DNA of 20,298 bases from a virus, in IMG/VR virus record IMGVR_UViG_3300004095_000022, positions 1-20,298 of that record. One strand, written 5' to 3'. Positions 12,875 through 18,699 of this stretch are shown in pieces. The stretch's first letter is position 1. Each line of letters begins with the position of its first letter. The notes under the pieces were generated by a model. The model ran no database searches, had not been told where the DNA came from, and saw only the letters and a program-made list of their open reading frames with translations. The position numbers and the translations under genes are program-made.

Positions 12875-12961
12875 ATGCTAATCAATATACTCTTTTCAAT
12901 ATGGTTTTACGCACAACTAATAGCGTATGTAGTCCTAGCAATCTTAGTAAACATCCAATAA
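12875..12961 (+). CDS. Tiny membrane peptide (28 aa)
   Basis: ATG 12875, stop TAA 12959-12961. Nearly the whole peptide (LINILFSIWFYAQLIAYVVL, then AILVNIQ) is one hydrophobic helix. It has only a weak ribosome site (CAGG). It sits 10 bases after the 42-aa gene and 12 bases before another membrane peptide gene. Function is unknown; it might insert into the host inner membrane. Confidence 0.45.
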   Translation: MLINILFSIWFYAQLIAYVVLAILVNIQ

Positions 12962-12973
12962 AAAGGTACACAC

Positions 12974-13078
12974 ATGAAACAAAAACCAGACTTCACAGAT
13001 TATTTATGGGGTGGGTTCTTCGCCATCTTTATTGGTGCAACCCTCGGTATGATATTCGTAATTAAATATGGAGCGTAA
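12974..13078 (+). CDS. Tiny single-span membrane protein (34 aa)
   Basis: ATG 12974, with AAAAGG eight bases before it, stop TAA 13076-13078. A polar N-terminus (MKQKPDFTDYLW) is followed by one hydrophobic Gly-rich helix (GGFFAIFIGATLGMIFVI) and KYGA. The Gly-x-x-x-Gly-like spacing would allow helix packing, for instance with the preceding 28-aa peptide. A holin or superinfection-exclusion role is possible but unsupported. Confidence 0.55.
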   Translation: MKQKPDFTDYLWGGFFAIFIGATLGMIFVIKYGA

Positions 13079-13080
13079 CT

Positions 13081-13332
13081 ATGGAAAACATATCAACACC
13101 TATCATCAGTCCTTTCTTCCCAAAAGATACTACGCATCGCAGTCCGCCAACATTGCAAATCGAGGTCTATATTAAACACAACTACGGTGCACAAGTTATT
13201 TATCCACACTGTGAGAAGGCAACCATATTCGCTGAGATGCTAGGACAGAAAACGCTAACCTTTGACAACTTGGCACACATCAAAGAACTAGGCTACAAAA
13301 TCACCCAAATCCACGAGGACATCGACCTATGA
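13081..13332 (+). CDS. Conserved-looking small phage protein (83 aa)
   Basis: Starts two bases after the previous stop, with GGAG eight bases upstream. Residues 25-83 (LQIEVYIKHNYGAQVIYPHC, then KATIFAEMLGQKTLTFDNLA and HIKELGYKITQI) follow a layout that I remember from small proteins in many phages and prophages: 'V-x-x-x-Y-G-x-x-(V/L)-I-Y-P-x-x', then '(A/S)-x-x-F-A-x-x-x-G-x-K-T-L-T', then 'I-x-x-L-G-Y'. The role of that group is not known to me. It ends in an ATGA overlap with the next gene, so translation is coupled. Confidence 0.7.
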   Translation: MENISTPIISPFFPKDTTHRSPPTLQIEVYIKHNYGAQVIYPHCEKATIFAEMLGQKTLTFDNLAHIKELGYKITQIHEDIDL

Positions 13333-13502
13333 CATTAAACGAACTACTAAGAATAACCGATATGGTAGATAAAGAAAGAATGAATCCTTTTGACACCGAA
13401 GTATTTGTATCAGTAGATGGTATTACAAGAGAGCTAGAAGCAGGATTCAGTCTCAGTATTACCGAAAATAAAATAATCTTCCATGCAAAGGAATCACAAT
13501 GA
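13329..13502 (+). CDS. Small acidic protein of unknown function (57 aa)
   Basis: A 57-residue gene joined by ATGA overlaps to both neighbours (starts at 13329, TGA 13500-13502), which is the best evidence that it is real. The peptide (MTLNELLRITDMVDKERMNP, then a beta-like EVFVSVDGITRELEAGFSLS and ENKIIFHA) is a mix of helix and strand. I do not recognise a family and see no catalytic motif. Confidence 0.65.
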   Translation: MTLNELLRITDMVDKERMNPFDTEVFVSVDGITRELEAGFSLSITENKIIFHAKESQ

Positions 13503-13819
13503 AATTCTATAAATTCAGACAAAACAATAGCGGTGGTTCTTTTTACGTCAACGACGAAGTAACCATTGAAGTATTCATAGAGGCAGAAAATGCTGACATG
13601 GCAAATACTAAGGCACAGACCCATGGAATTTACTTTAACGGATGTAGCACAGGGTCAGACTGCGATTGTTGTGGCGATAGATGGTACAAAGTCAGTGAGC
13701 GTAATGCATGTGATAACCCTATTGAAGATGCTAGTGGTTCTATCCATTGGGTAGATGAGGGTGAGTGTTACACACGTATTTATTTTAACAACGGAACAAA
13801 GGAAGAGTGGACAGCATGA
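13499..13819 (+). CDS. DUF7296-like phage protein with a CxCC motif (106 aa)
   Basis: The N-terminus MKFYKFRQNNSGGSFYVNDE, then EVFIEAENADMANTKAQTHG and IYFNGCSTGSDCDCCGDRWY, is one I know from many aquatic phages: 'K-F-Y-K-(Y/F)-x-Q-N-N-S-G-G-S-F', then an alpha-beta part, then D-C-x-C-C-G-D-R-W. From memory this is the DUF7296 type. C55, C57 and C58 and later Cys residues may bind a metal. The function is unknown. It is joined by ATGA overlaps to genes on both sides in an early-type operon. Confidence 0.75.
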   Translation: MKFYKFRQNNSGGSFYVNDEVTIEVFIEAENADMANTKAQTHGIYFNGCSTGSDCDCCGDRWYKVSERNACDNPIEDASGSIHWVDEGECYTRIYFNNGTKEEWTA

Positions 13820-14322
13820 GCAGAGCAGAAACATTAGACGCATTACACAAGGGTATTGAACTAGGATACAACACTGCATATGACATAGGATACGCACAAG
13901 GTAAGAAAGAAGTGGACAACATAAATGCAGATAACATGCAAGCACGAATAGATAAAGTTTCGAAAAATGCATTTGATGCAGGGAAAGAATTCGGAGTCAG
14001 AGAAGCGTTAGCAACATGGGAGTTAGACGTAGCGAAAGAACGCAAGAAAGCGTATGCCGCAGGGTATGTCAAAGGTAAAACTGACGGTAGCAACGAAGAA
14101 AAAACAGAAGCACCTATCAGAAAGCCCAACTTCATCAAAGAACTAGAAGATAGCAACACACCCACCCTCAAAAAGAAATTAGATGAAGCACTAAAACTTT
14201 GGACTGATGGCGAACCTGCGCCAGAGAAAAGAGGCAGACCATTCAAAAAGAAAGAACCGCAACCACAGGGGATGCCTACACCAAAGAAAAGAGGCAGACC
14301 TGCTAAACCAAAAGGAGAGTAA
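13816..14322 (+). CDS. AT-hook DNA-binding protein with repeated helix motifs (168 aa)
   Basis: I take the ATG at 13816, which makes an ATGA overlap with the previous gene; an in-frame GTG at 13807 is the alternative. The C-terminus has two AT-hooks, EKRGRPFKKK (core RGRP at 139-142) and KKRGRPAKPK (core at 159-162), which bind the minor groove of AT-rich DNA. The N-terminal 90 residues hold three repeats of an A-(Y/F)-x-x-G-(Y/K)-x-x-G pattern: AYDIGYAQGKKE (21-32), AFDAGKEFGVRE (52-63) and AYAAGYVKGKTD (79-90), in helical charged sequence. Likely DNA-organising or regulatory. Possible targets include the AT-rich repeat stretch at 12405-12693, which is inference. Confidence 0.8.
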   Translation: MSRAETLDALHKGIELGYNTAYDIGYAQGKKEVDNINADNMQARIDKVSKNAFDAGKEFGVREALATWELDVAKERKKAYAAGYVKGKTDGSNEEKTEAPIRKPNFIKELEDSNTPTLKKKLDEALKLWTDGEPAPEKRGRPFKKKEPQPQGMPTPKKRGRPAKPKGE

Positions 14323-14325
14323 CTC

Positions 14326-14685
14326 ATGGAAGTTAAACCAAATCTCATCAAACACAAAGGTGTCAAGAACTCAGACATCTGTACACATGTGGATAAGCAC
14401 CACGATTTTGAGACGAACAATAAAACAGTTTATGGAGAGAAAAGAGGCAGTTATTATGTAGTCTGTTCTTATGGGGAGCATTACCCCATGTTTGTCTATG
14501 ACTATGAAGCAGAAGTATGGCTTGGTAACAATGAGAAATCATCACGAACTACTGAACGACATAAGAAATATGCTTGGCCTAACGCTGAAATACACCAGTG
14601 GTTCAATGCAGTTCAGTTGATGGACATCATGTATTACGGATTCAATAACTATATCGCTAACAGACTAGAAGGAGCAACAGTATGA
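14326..14685 (+). CDS. Unknown protein (119 aa), conserved-looking beta core
   Basis: I know no function. The middle part (SYYVVCSYGEHYPMFVYDYE then VWLGNNEKSSRTTERHKKYA) is aromatic-rich and beta-like, and the 'Y-V-V-x-S-Y-G-x-H-(Y/F)-P-M-(F/Y)-V-Y-D' and 'S-x-(T/S)-T-x-(R/K)-H-x' pattern recurs in small phage proteins as I remember. A HVDKHHDF segment lies earlier (about 21-28), so several His could bind a metal. It has GGAG eight bases upstream and an ATGA overlap with the next gene. It follows the AT-hook gene by three bases. Confidence 0.7.
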   Translation: MEVKPNLIKHKGVKNSDICTHVDKHHDFETNNKTVYGEKRGSYYVVCSYGEHYPMFVYDYEAEVWLGNNEKSSRTTERHKKYAWPNAEIHQWFNAVQLMDIMYYGFNNYIANRLEGATV

Positions 14686-15140
14686 AATTATTCCCAAGCA
14701 GAGACAAGAAGATCGAGTTACTAGCACGACTCAGGTTACTAAATGTCAAAGAAGTTCGTGTTGAGTTTAGTGGTGGCGGTGATTCAGGAGACATCGAGGA
14801 CATTGCTGCATTCGATAGCGACAATGGCAGAGTAGAAATCTACAAAGAAATGATTGAGTGGGTGGTAGAGACGGATAGAGTTAAGCGAGACAACGAGTGG
14901 GTGATGCAGACCGAGGTCAAGACGATAGGCATCGATGAAGTACTTAAACAGATTACACTTGACTGGCTTGAAGATTCGAACCTTGACTGGTACAACAACG
15001 ATGGGGGGCAGGGTCATATGACTATCGACTTCAGAGAATCACCGCCTAAGTTTGAGATGGATGTGGGAGTTAATTACATGGAGACAGATCACCACGAGTT
15101 TGAGAGTAACGACGACGATTGGGGAGTTGAAGATGAGTAA
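14682..15140 (+). CDS. DUF6878-like protein (152 aa)
   Basis: The VRVEFSGGGDSGDIEDIAAF segment (about 25-45) and the later DWYNNDGGQGHMTIDFRE part (about 100-118) match the two most typical blocks of DUF6878-type proteins as I know them: 'V-x-(F/Y)-x-G-x-G-D-S-G-x-I' and 'N-(N/D)-D-G-G-x-G'. These are found in phages and in bacterial genomes. The C-terminus is very acidic (HHEFESNDDDWGVEDE). The function is unknown; a DNA-mimic or metal-binding role is only a guess from the acidic tail. It starts inside the ATGA of the previous gene and overlaps the next gene by eight bases. Confidence 0.75.
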   Translation: MKLFPSRDKKIELLARLRLLNVKEVRVEFSGGGDSGDIEDIAAFDSDNGRVEIYKEMIEWVVETDRVKRDNEWVMQTEVKTIGIDEVLKQITLDWLEDSNLDWYNNDGGQGHMTIDFRESPPKFEMDVGVNYMETDHHEFESNDDDWGVEDE

Positions 15141-15405
15141 CTGGGTAGACAAACTAATAAGCATAATAAACAAAATAGATGTAGAAGAACCGATAAAGGA
15201 GGTAGAGCAAGTGACAGACGTATTTATAACAACCAAAAAGGCAGCAACTATGTGTGGCTTGTCGTTAGGTACGGTTCAGAAGATGGCTGACAAGGGCATA
15301 TTTAAATACTATCTCACATTCGGTGGGCATAGACGCATACTACTCAGCAGTGTTAAGGACTATCTCAAAGCAAGGGACAGCGAACTAGAGAACGGAGGGA
15401 TATAG
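15133..15405 (+). CDS. Excisionase/MerR-type HTH regulator, two possible starts (90 or 64 aa)
   Basis: Residues 30-82 (FITTKKAATMCGLSLGTVQK, then MADKGIFKYYLTFGGHRRIL and SVKDYLKARD) form the typical excisionase/helix-turn-helix (HTH_17-like) fold: a 'T-x-x-x-A-(A)-x-x-x-G-L-S-x-x-T-V-x-x-(M/L)-x-D-x-G' HTH and a 'G-G-H-R-R-(I/F)' wing. Two starts are plausible. The ATG at 15133 has GGGGAG six bases upstream and gives 90 aa. A GTG at 15211 (residue 27) has the ideal AAAGGAGG eight bases upstream and gives just the HTH, 64 aa. Either acts as a small DNA-binding regulator, or as an excisionase if a recombinase exists elsewhere. No integrase is in the window. Confidence 0.8.
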   Translation: MSNWVDKLISIINKIDVEEPIKEVEQVTDVFITTKKAATMCGLSLGTVQKMADKGIFKYYLTFGGHRRILLSSVKDYLKARDSELENGGI

Positions 15406-15675
15406 ATGAAGATAAGCACGGTTTTAAAGAAAGCGAAACCACACTTGGAAAGCGTTAATTTTGTATGTTGGGCGATTAACCGTGCAGACGCACCTTGGGC
15501 TTCTTGCGAAAGAGCAAAAAAATATATTCGAAAATTAATACATCCACACAGTACAGTCACTCAGTGGCTCCATGAAAATGGAGTAGGTCCGCACCTTACA
15601 TACCACTATCAAGACGAGTACAGACGTAGATGGATTGACCATATGATTGCAACCTTAGAGAAGGAAGGCAGATGA
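15406..15675 (+). CDS. Unknown small phage protein (89 aa)
   Basis: The start lies right after the previous TAG, with GGAGG five bases upstream. The peptide (MKISTVLKKAKPHLESVNFV, CWAINRADAPWASCERAKKY, IRKLIHPHSTVTQWLHENG) is basic and helical, with two Cys, several Trp and His. The 'H-x-x-x-(T/S)-x-x-x-W-L' segment followed by 'R-x-x-W-(I/L)-x-x-(L/M)-(I/L)' looks like small phage proteins of unknown role. No catalytic motif is evident. It is joined to the next gene by an ATGA overlap. Confidence 0.65.
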   Translation: MKISTVLKKAKPHLESVNFVCWAINRADAPWASCERAKKYIRKLIHPHSTVTQWLHENGVGPHLTYHYQDEYRRRWIDHMIATLEKEGR

Positions 15676-16055
15676 ACCCATACCATCACTCATTAACCTC
15701 AGTCAAACTATGGGGTGGAGAAGTAGAAGACTATCAACCATTGCACGATTGGATGGACGACACAAAGGCACACTTTGCAGATGCACGACACCGAGCCCTC
15801 AAGCACCACTCACTAGGTATATTCCAAGGAGAAGAGAAGTTCGGTAAGACCATCACAGTTACGGGCGGTAAGAAAGTCCCCGTCCGTATGATTCTTGAGC
15901 AACATGTAAAAGAAGATTGTGGTGGTCGTATCCCCACAGTGCAGGATTGGTTCGAGAACATGACCATGAAAGTATGGATGAATCGTGGATATACAGTAGA
16001 CAAAGAGCAAGCAGACCTATCATCAACACATCAACCAACCACACAAGGAGCATGA
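15672..16055 (+). CDS. DUF6915-like protein (127 aa)
   Basis: HHSLTSVKLWGGEVEDYQPL, HDWMDDTKAHFADARHRALK and HHSLGIFQGEEKFGKTITV match what I know of DUF6915: 'H-x-x-S-(S/A)-x-x-x-(F/W)-G-G-x-x-x-D-Y-x-x-(I/L)-H-x-(F/W)-x-D-x-(S/T)-K', then 'D-x-R-H-R-A-L-(R/K)-H-H-S', then '(I/L)-x-E-Q-H-V-x-E-D-C-G' (here EQHVKEDCGGRIPTVQDW). The many conserved His, Asp and Cys residues suggest a metal site, which is inference. The family occurs in phages and in bacteria and its activity is not known to me. It overlaps the previous gene by four bases. Confidence 0.8.
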   Translation: MNPYHHSLTSVKLWGGEVEDYQPLHDWMDDTKAHFADARHRALKHHSLGIFQGEEKFGKTITVTGGKKVPVRMILEQHVKEDCGGRIPTVQDWFENMTMKVWMNRGYTVDKEQADLSSTHQPTTQGA

Positions 16056-16056
16056 C

Positions 16057-16323
16057 ATGCATTGGAACCACAGAGTAATCAAAACTGACATCGAGTTTGA
16101 ATCAGACGGAGAGATTGTAAAAGAGTCTTACTTCCAGTTCGCTGAAGTATATTACAATAGCAAAACTAACGAACCATACGCACACTGCGAGCCACACATG
16201 ACTGGCGACACAATCGAAGAGTTACAAGGTATGGTAGAACGGTTAAGCAAAGCATTAAAACAACCAGTCTTAGCAGAAGAAGACTTTACAGGAACGTATG
16301 ACGGTGAGGAGGATGAAGATTAA
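16057..16323 (+). CDS. Acidic small protein, common phage/bacterial type (88 aa)
   Basis: Opens MHWNHRVIKTDIEFESDGEI, continues YFQFAEVYYNSKTNEPYAHC and DTIEELQGMVERLSKALKQP, and ends in an acidic tail. The 'W-N-x-R-V-(I/V)', 'F-x-(I/L/A)-x-E-V-Y-Y-(D/N)', '(S/T)-(L/I)-E-E-L-x-x-x-(L/V)-x-x-(M/L)-x-x-A-L-x-x-P-V-L' layout is widespread in small proteins of phages and bacteria of unknown function. AAGGAG lies at the end of the previous gene, about eight bases before the ATG. It shares one base with the next gene (TAATG). Confidence 0.75.
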   Translation: MHWNHRVIKTDIEFESDGEIVKESYFQFAEVYYNSKTNEPYAHCEPHMTGDTIEELQGMVERLSKALKQPVLAEEDFTGTYDGEEDED

Positions 16324-16595
16324 TGGCATACAAAAAGAAACCGCCAGTGGAAGAAAGTTTAGAACAGTGGCACAAACGCATGAAATCTTTTATTAACGTA
16401 ACAGGAGAAGGAGGCATGTCCCTCGAAGAAATTTCGGTGGTTTTAGGATGCAGTAGGGAACGAGTTAGGCAGATCGAAGCAGAAGCACTAAGGAAGTTAA
16501 GAAAAAGATTATCACGACTAGATATCAAAGAATACAGAGATATCTCAGTAGATACACATGGCACATCAGATACATTTAACCCCAACATAGACTAA
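16323..16595 (+). CDS. Stand-alone sigma-70 region-4 protein (90 aa)
   Basis: Residues 32-62 (MSLEEISVVLGCSRERVRQI then EAEALRKLRKRL) read as sigma-70 region 4.2: 'L-E-E-I-x-x-x-L-G-x-(S/T)-R-E-R-(V/I)-R-Q-I-E-x-x-A-L-x-K-L-R', the HTH that binds the -35 element and contacts the beta flap. No region 2 or 3 is present, so it cannot be a full sigma factor. It is plausibly a phage regulator that binds the -35 DNA or competes with host sigma-70 on RNA polymerase. The two perfect TTGACA boxes in the late arm are candidate targets, which is inference. It starts in TAATG and is followed by the AAA+ gene after 14 bases. Confidence 0.85.
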   Translation: MAYKKKPPVEESLEQWHKRMKSFINVTGEGGMSLEEISVVLGCSRERVRQIEAEALRKLRKRLSRLDIKEYRDISVDTHGTSDTFNPNID

Positions 16596-16609
16596 GAAAG
16601 GTAACACAC

Positions 16610-17614
16610 ATGAAATACTCAGATATCAAAGAATCAATTGTTTCACAGTTCAGCAGTTCACATGGTCGTAAGCATCCAGCGTTTCTATTACTCGGTGCTC
16701 CAGGTGGTGGTAAGTCAGACTTAGCCCGTGACATCGGTCGTGAACTTAAATTCGAAAAGGTTATTGAGTTTAATGCATCACTCCGTGACCCAGTAGATCT
16801 GTTAGGTACACCATCCAATGCAGGTGAGACTACACGGTGGAAGAAGCCCGATGACCTAGCGCAGTTGGAGTATGGTCGTAATCTTCTAGTTATCGAGGAG
16901 TTGACTGACTGTTCACCGCAGATGCAGAATGCGTGTTGTGGTCTTATTTACGACGGCAGAGTTGGGGAATTGAACCTATCATCAGAGACCTACGTCATCG
17001 CCAGTGGTAATCGTACAGAAGATAAGTCGGGTGCTTACAGACTATCAACCAAACTTGCCAACCGCATGCGTATCCTTGACTTCGATGTCTCATTAGACGA
17101 CTGGTGTGACTGGGCGATCGACAACTTGCCCGATGATACTGTTGCTAAGGTAGTGTCGTTCTTACGATTCAAACCTGACTTACTCAGTGCCTTCGATGCC
17201 AATGCTAGAGTATCTCCAACCCCTAGAGCGTGGGCTCGTGCCGCACAGATTCCATCGACACTTCGGTCTGACTTGTACTTTACCAATGTGGCAGGCGATG
17301 TTGGCGAGGGTGCGGCTGCTCCGTTCACTGCGTTCTGTAGACTGTTCGATGAGTTACCCAACCCTGACGAAATTATGATGCACCCTAGCAAGGCAGAAGT
17401 GCCGACCAAGATGGATGTGTTGTATGCGTTAACTGGTGCGTTGGCTCACCGTATCAATAAGGACAACTTCGATCGTGCTATCGAGTTCGTTAATCGTATG
17501 CCTCCAGAGTTCAACGTGATGTGTATCTCCGATGCCATGAAGCTCAAGCCAGAGATCAAGCAGACCAAAGCGTTCACACAGTGGGCAGTAAAGAACTCAA
17601 GCGTGTTGTTCTAA
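16610..17614 (+). CDS. MoxR-like AAA+ ATPase (334 aa)
   Basis: A single AAA+ module with all main motifs: Walker A GAPGGGKS (29-36), Walker B-like LLVIEEL (92-98; the first acid is Glu, in place of the usual Asp), sensor 1 in VIASGNRTED (Asn 134), and the arginine-finger region LANRMRILDF (149-158), in the 'L-x-N-R-(F/M)' form of MoxR proteins. ASLRDPVDLLGTP and the WKKPDDLAQ region fit the pore/H2-type inserts of MoxR. The family works as a hexamer with VWA-domain partners to remodel or assemble protein complexes. Two other genes downstream (18700 and 19906) look like its partners. The ribosome site is AAGAAAGGT. Confidence 0.88.
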   Translation: MKYSDIKESIVSQFSSSHGRKHPAFLLLGAPGGGKSDLARDIGRELKFEKVIEFNASLRDPVDLLGTPSNAGETTRWKKPDDLAQLEYGRNLLVIEELTDCSPQMQNACCGLIYDGRVGELNLSSETYVIASGNRTEDKSGAYRLSTKLANRMRILDFDVSLDDWCDWAIDNLPDDTVAKVVSFLRFKPDLLSAFDANARVSPTPRAWARAAQIPSTLRSDLYFTNVAGDVGEGAAAPFTAFCRLFDELPNPDEIMMHPSKAEVPTKMDVLYALTGALAHRINKDNFDRAIEFVNRMPPEFNVMCISDAMKLKPEIKQTKAFTQWAVKNSSVLF

Positions 17615-17627
17615 GAAAGGTATCGAG

Positions 17628-17933
17628 ATGACTGACGAACAGGAAATAGTTAAAGCAGTAAGCAGTCGTCTCGATGGAGAACCTAGACGGTTTAGGATGT
17701 ACGCAGCACAGACCATTTACTACTCCGTTGAGATAGATGCATACAGTAAAGAAGAAGCACACGAGAAGTATAACGATATGGAAGTTGACTACAACAATAT
17801 ATGTGAAGAAGGAGAAACATTTCATACACATACTACAGAAGTAATTAAGACTGGCAAGAGAGATGCAGCAGGAGTAGTAACTTACGGATGGGAAGAAGAA
17901 ATAACCTTATGGGAGAGAGAGAGTAATGGATAA
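17628..17933 (+). CDS. Unknown acidic protein (101 aa)
   Basis: Follows the AAA+ gene by 13 bases with AGAAAGGT upstream. The N-terminus is TDEQEIVKAVSSRLDGEPRR, and the rest is acidic and rich in Tyr (YYSVEIDAYSKEEAHEKYND, then an ITLWERESNG end), mixed strand and helix. The 'F-x-x-x-A-x-x-x-(Y/V)-x-Y-x-(V/I)-x-(I/V)-x-A-x-(S/T)-x-E-E-A' pattern resembles small phage proteins of unknown role. It overlaps the next gene by eight bases. Confidence 0.65.
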   Translation: MTDEQEIVKAVSSRLDGEPRRFRMYAAQTIYYSVEIDAYSKEEAHEKYNDMEVDYNNICEEGETFHTHTTEVIKTGKRDAAGVVTYGWEEEITLWERESNG

Positions 17934-18114
17934 ATTAGAATTGATGCAGAAATTTATAGAAGGAGTAATTGAGGCAGAGTATGACAAGTTTTTAGAAGAA
18001 CAGGGTTATCAACATAGCCCTGAAATAATGGAGGCATTCTGTATAGGATATAGCAAAGGTATGATTGCGATGAATAATTTAATCGAACAAAAAATCATAG
18101 TTAAGGGGGAGTAA
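17926..18114 (+). CDS. Unknown helical protein (62 aa)
   Basis: Overlaps the previous gene by eight bases and ends flush with the next start (TAA 18112-18114, ATG 18115). The peptide (LMQKFIEGVIEAEYDKFLEE then EIMEAFCIGYSKGMIAMNNL) is helical, with a Gly-Tyr-containing turn. No family is recognised and no catalytic or membrane feature is seen. Position between the AAA+ gene and its likely partners may be incidental. Confidence 0.6.
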   Translation: MDKLELMQKFIEGVIEAEYDKFLEEQGYQHSPEIMEAFCIGYSKGMIAMNNLIEQKIIVKGE

Positions 18115-18330
18115 ATGGATATATCCATATCAGTAGCAGAGATATTCTTAGGGCTATATGCAGTAGCCATGACGTATCTGTGGCACCAAGAGAAAGAGAA
18201 TAGCAAAGATGAAGCAACATTTATAGCACAAGTATTCCTTGATTTACATGACGGTAAGGCAACGATGGTAGTAAGAAATAACGATAATGACGGTAGAACT
18301 GTAACCATTAGACATAAGGATGCACTATGA
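18115..18330 (+). CDS. Small single-span membrane protein (71 aa)
   Basis: An N-terminal hydrophobic segment (about 4-23: ISVAEIFLGLYAVAMTYLWH) is followed by a charged, soluble part (QEKENSKDEATFIAQVFLDL then MVVRNNDNDGRTVTIRHKDA). It may be anchored in the inner membrane by the N-terminus. AAGGGGGAG lies just before the ATG. It ends KDAL in the repeated GGATGCACTATGAA start cassette and overlaps the next gene by four bases. Function unknown. Confidence 0.6.
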   Translation: MDISISVAEIFLGLYAVAMTYLWHQEKENSKDEATFIAQVFLDLHDGKATMVVRNNDNDGRTVTIRHKDAL

Positions 18331-18518
18331 ACTTACCTACAAACAAAGCGATAGATTTATTAGAGAATTGGCTAGAGTCTGAAGAACAATACGCTGATTC
18401 CGAAGAAGAATTGCAAGAGGTGAAAGATGTTGATGAAGCATTGCGAACCCTTAAAGATATACAAATAATGAAACAGAAAGATGTTATCAAACTCAAACTA
18501 AACAAGGATGCACTATGA
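18327..18518 (+). CDS. Acidic helical protein (63 aa)
   Basis: Starts at the first of the repeated cassettes and ends in the second. The peptide (LPTNKAIDLLENWLESEEQY, then ADSEEELQEVKDVDEALRTL and KDIQIMKQKDVIKLKLNKDA) is strongly acidic and probably coiled-coil or helical hairpin-like, with a basic end. No known family. The acidic surface might bind a basic protein or mimic DNA, but nothing shows that. Confidence 0.6.
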   Translation: MNLPTNKAIDLLENWLESEEQYADSEEELQEVKDVDEALRTLKDIQIMKQKDVIKLKLNKDAL

Positions 18519-18688
18519 ATGTATACATAGCAATATACAAAGGTAAAAGAGTAGAGGTATGTGCGACTACCAGTTATCAAGCACAGAAGATTGCCGCAAA
18601 AGAATTCAAGGCGAAGAAACAATACGAGGTAGATGTATATCTAGCTGAGAAAGACGGGTTTTCAGTTACTCAAACAATCACTAACTAA
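18515..18688 (+). CDS. Small beta-alpha protein of a recurrent phage type (57 aa)
   Basis: A 57-residue gene, ATG 18515, in the second start cassette, stop TAA 18686-18688. MNVYIAIYKGKRVEVCATTS, then YQAQKIAAKEFKAKKQYEVD and VYLAEKDG. I remember similar small proteins in diverse phages ('V-Y-I-A-I-x-K-G-K-R-V-E-V-x-A-x-(T/S)-S-Y-x-A-Q-x-x-A-A' and 'V-x-(V/L)-x-L-A-E-x-D-G'). It has a beta-alpha-beta outline. Function is unknown. Confidence 0.65.
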   Translation: MNVYIAIYKGKRVEVCATTSYQAQKIAAKEFKAKKQYEVDVYLAEKDGFSVTQTITN

Positions 18689-18699
18689 TAGGATGCACT

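Noticed and set aside
12875-13078. The two tiny membrane peptides as holin or spanin
   Set aside because: No neighbouring endolysin, no dual start or lipobox, and they are in the early arm; the assignment would be a guess.
13807-14322. Upstream GTG start (13807) for the AT-hook gene
   Set aside because: The ATG at 13816 gives the ATGA overlap used throughout this operon; the GTG adds only three residues and has no better ribosome site.
13785-14420. 211-residue open frame on the minus strand opposite the AT-hook gene
   Set aside because: Low-complexity Leu/Ser/Phe-rich product, no proper ribosome site, opposite to a clearly coding, coupled gene; it is an antisense shadow of codon bias.
15133-15405. 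The HTH protein as proof of a temperate phage (excisionase)
   Set aside because: Excisionase-type folds also serve as plain regulators, and there is no integrase or attachment site in the window.
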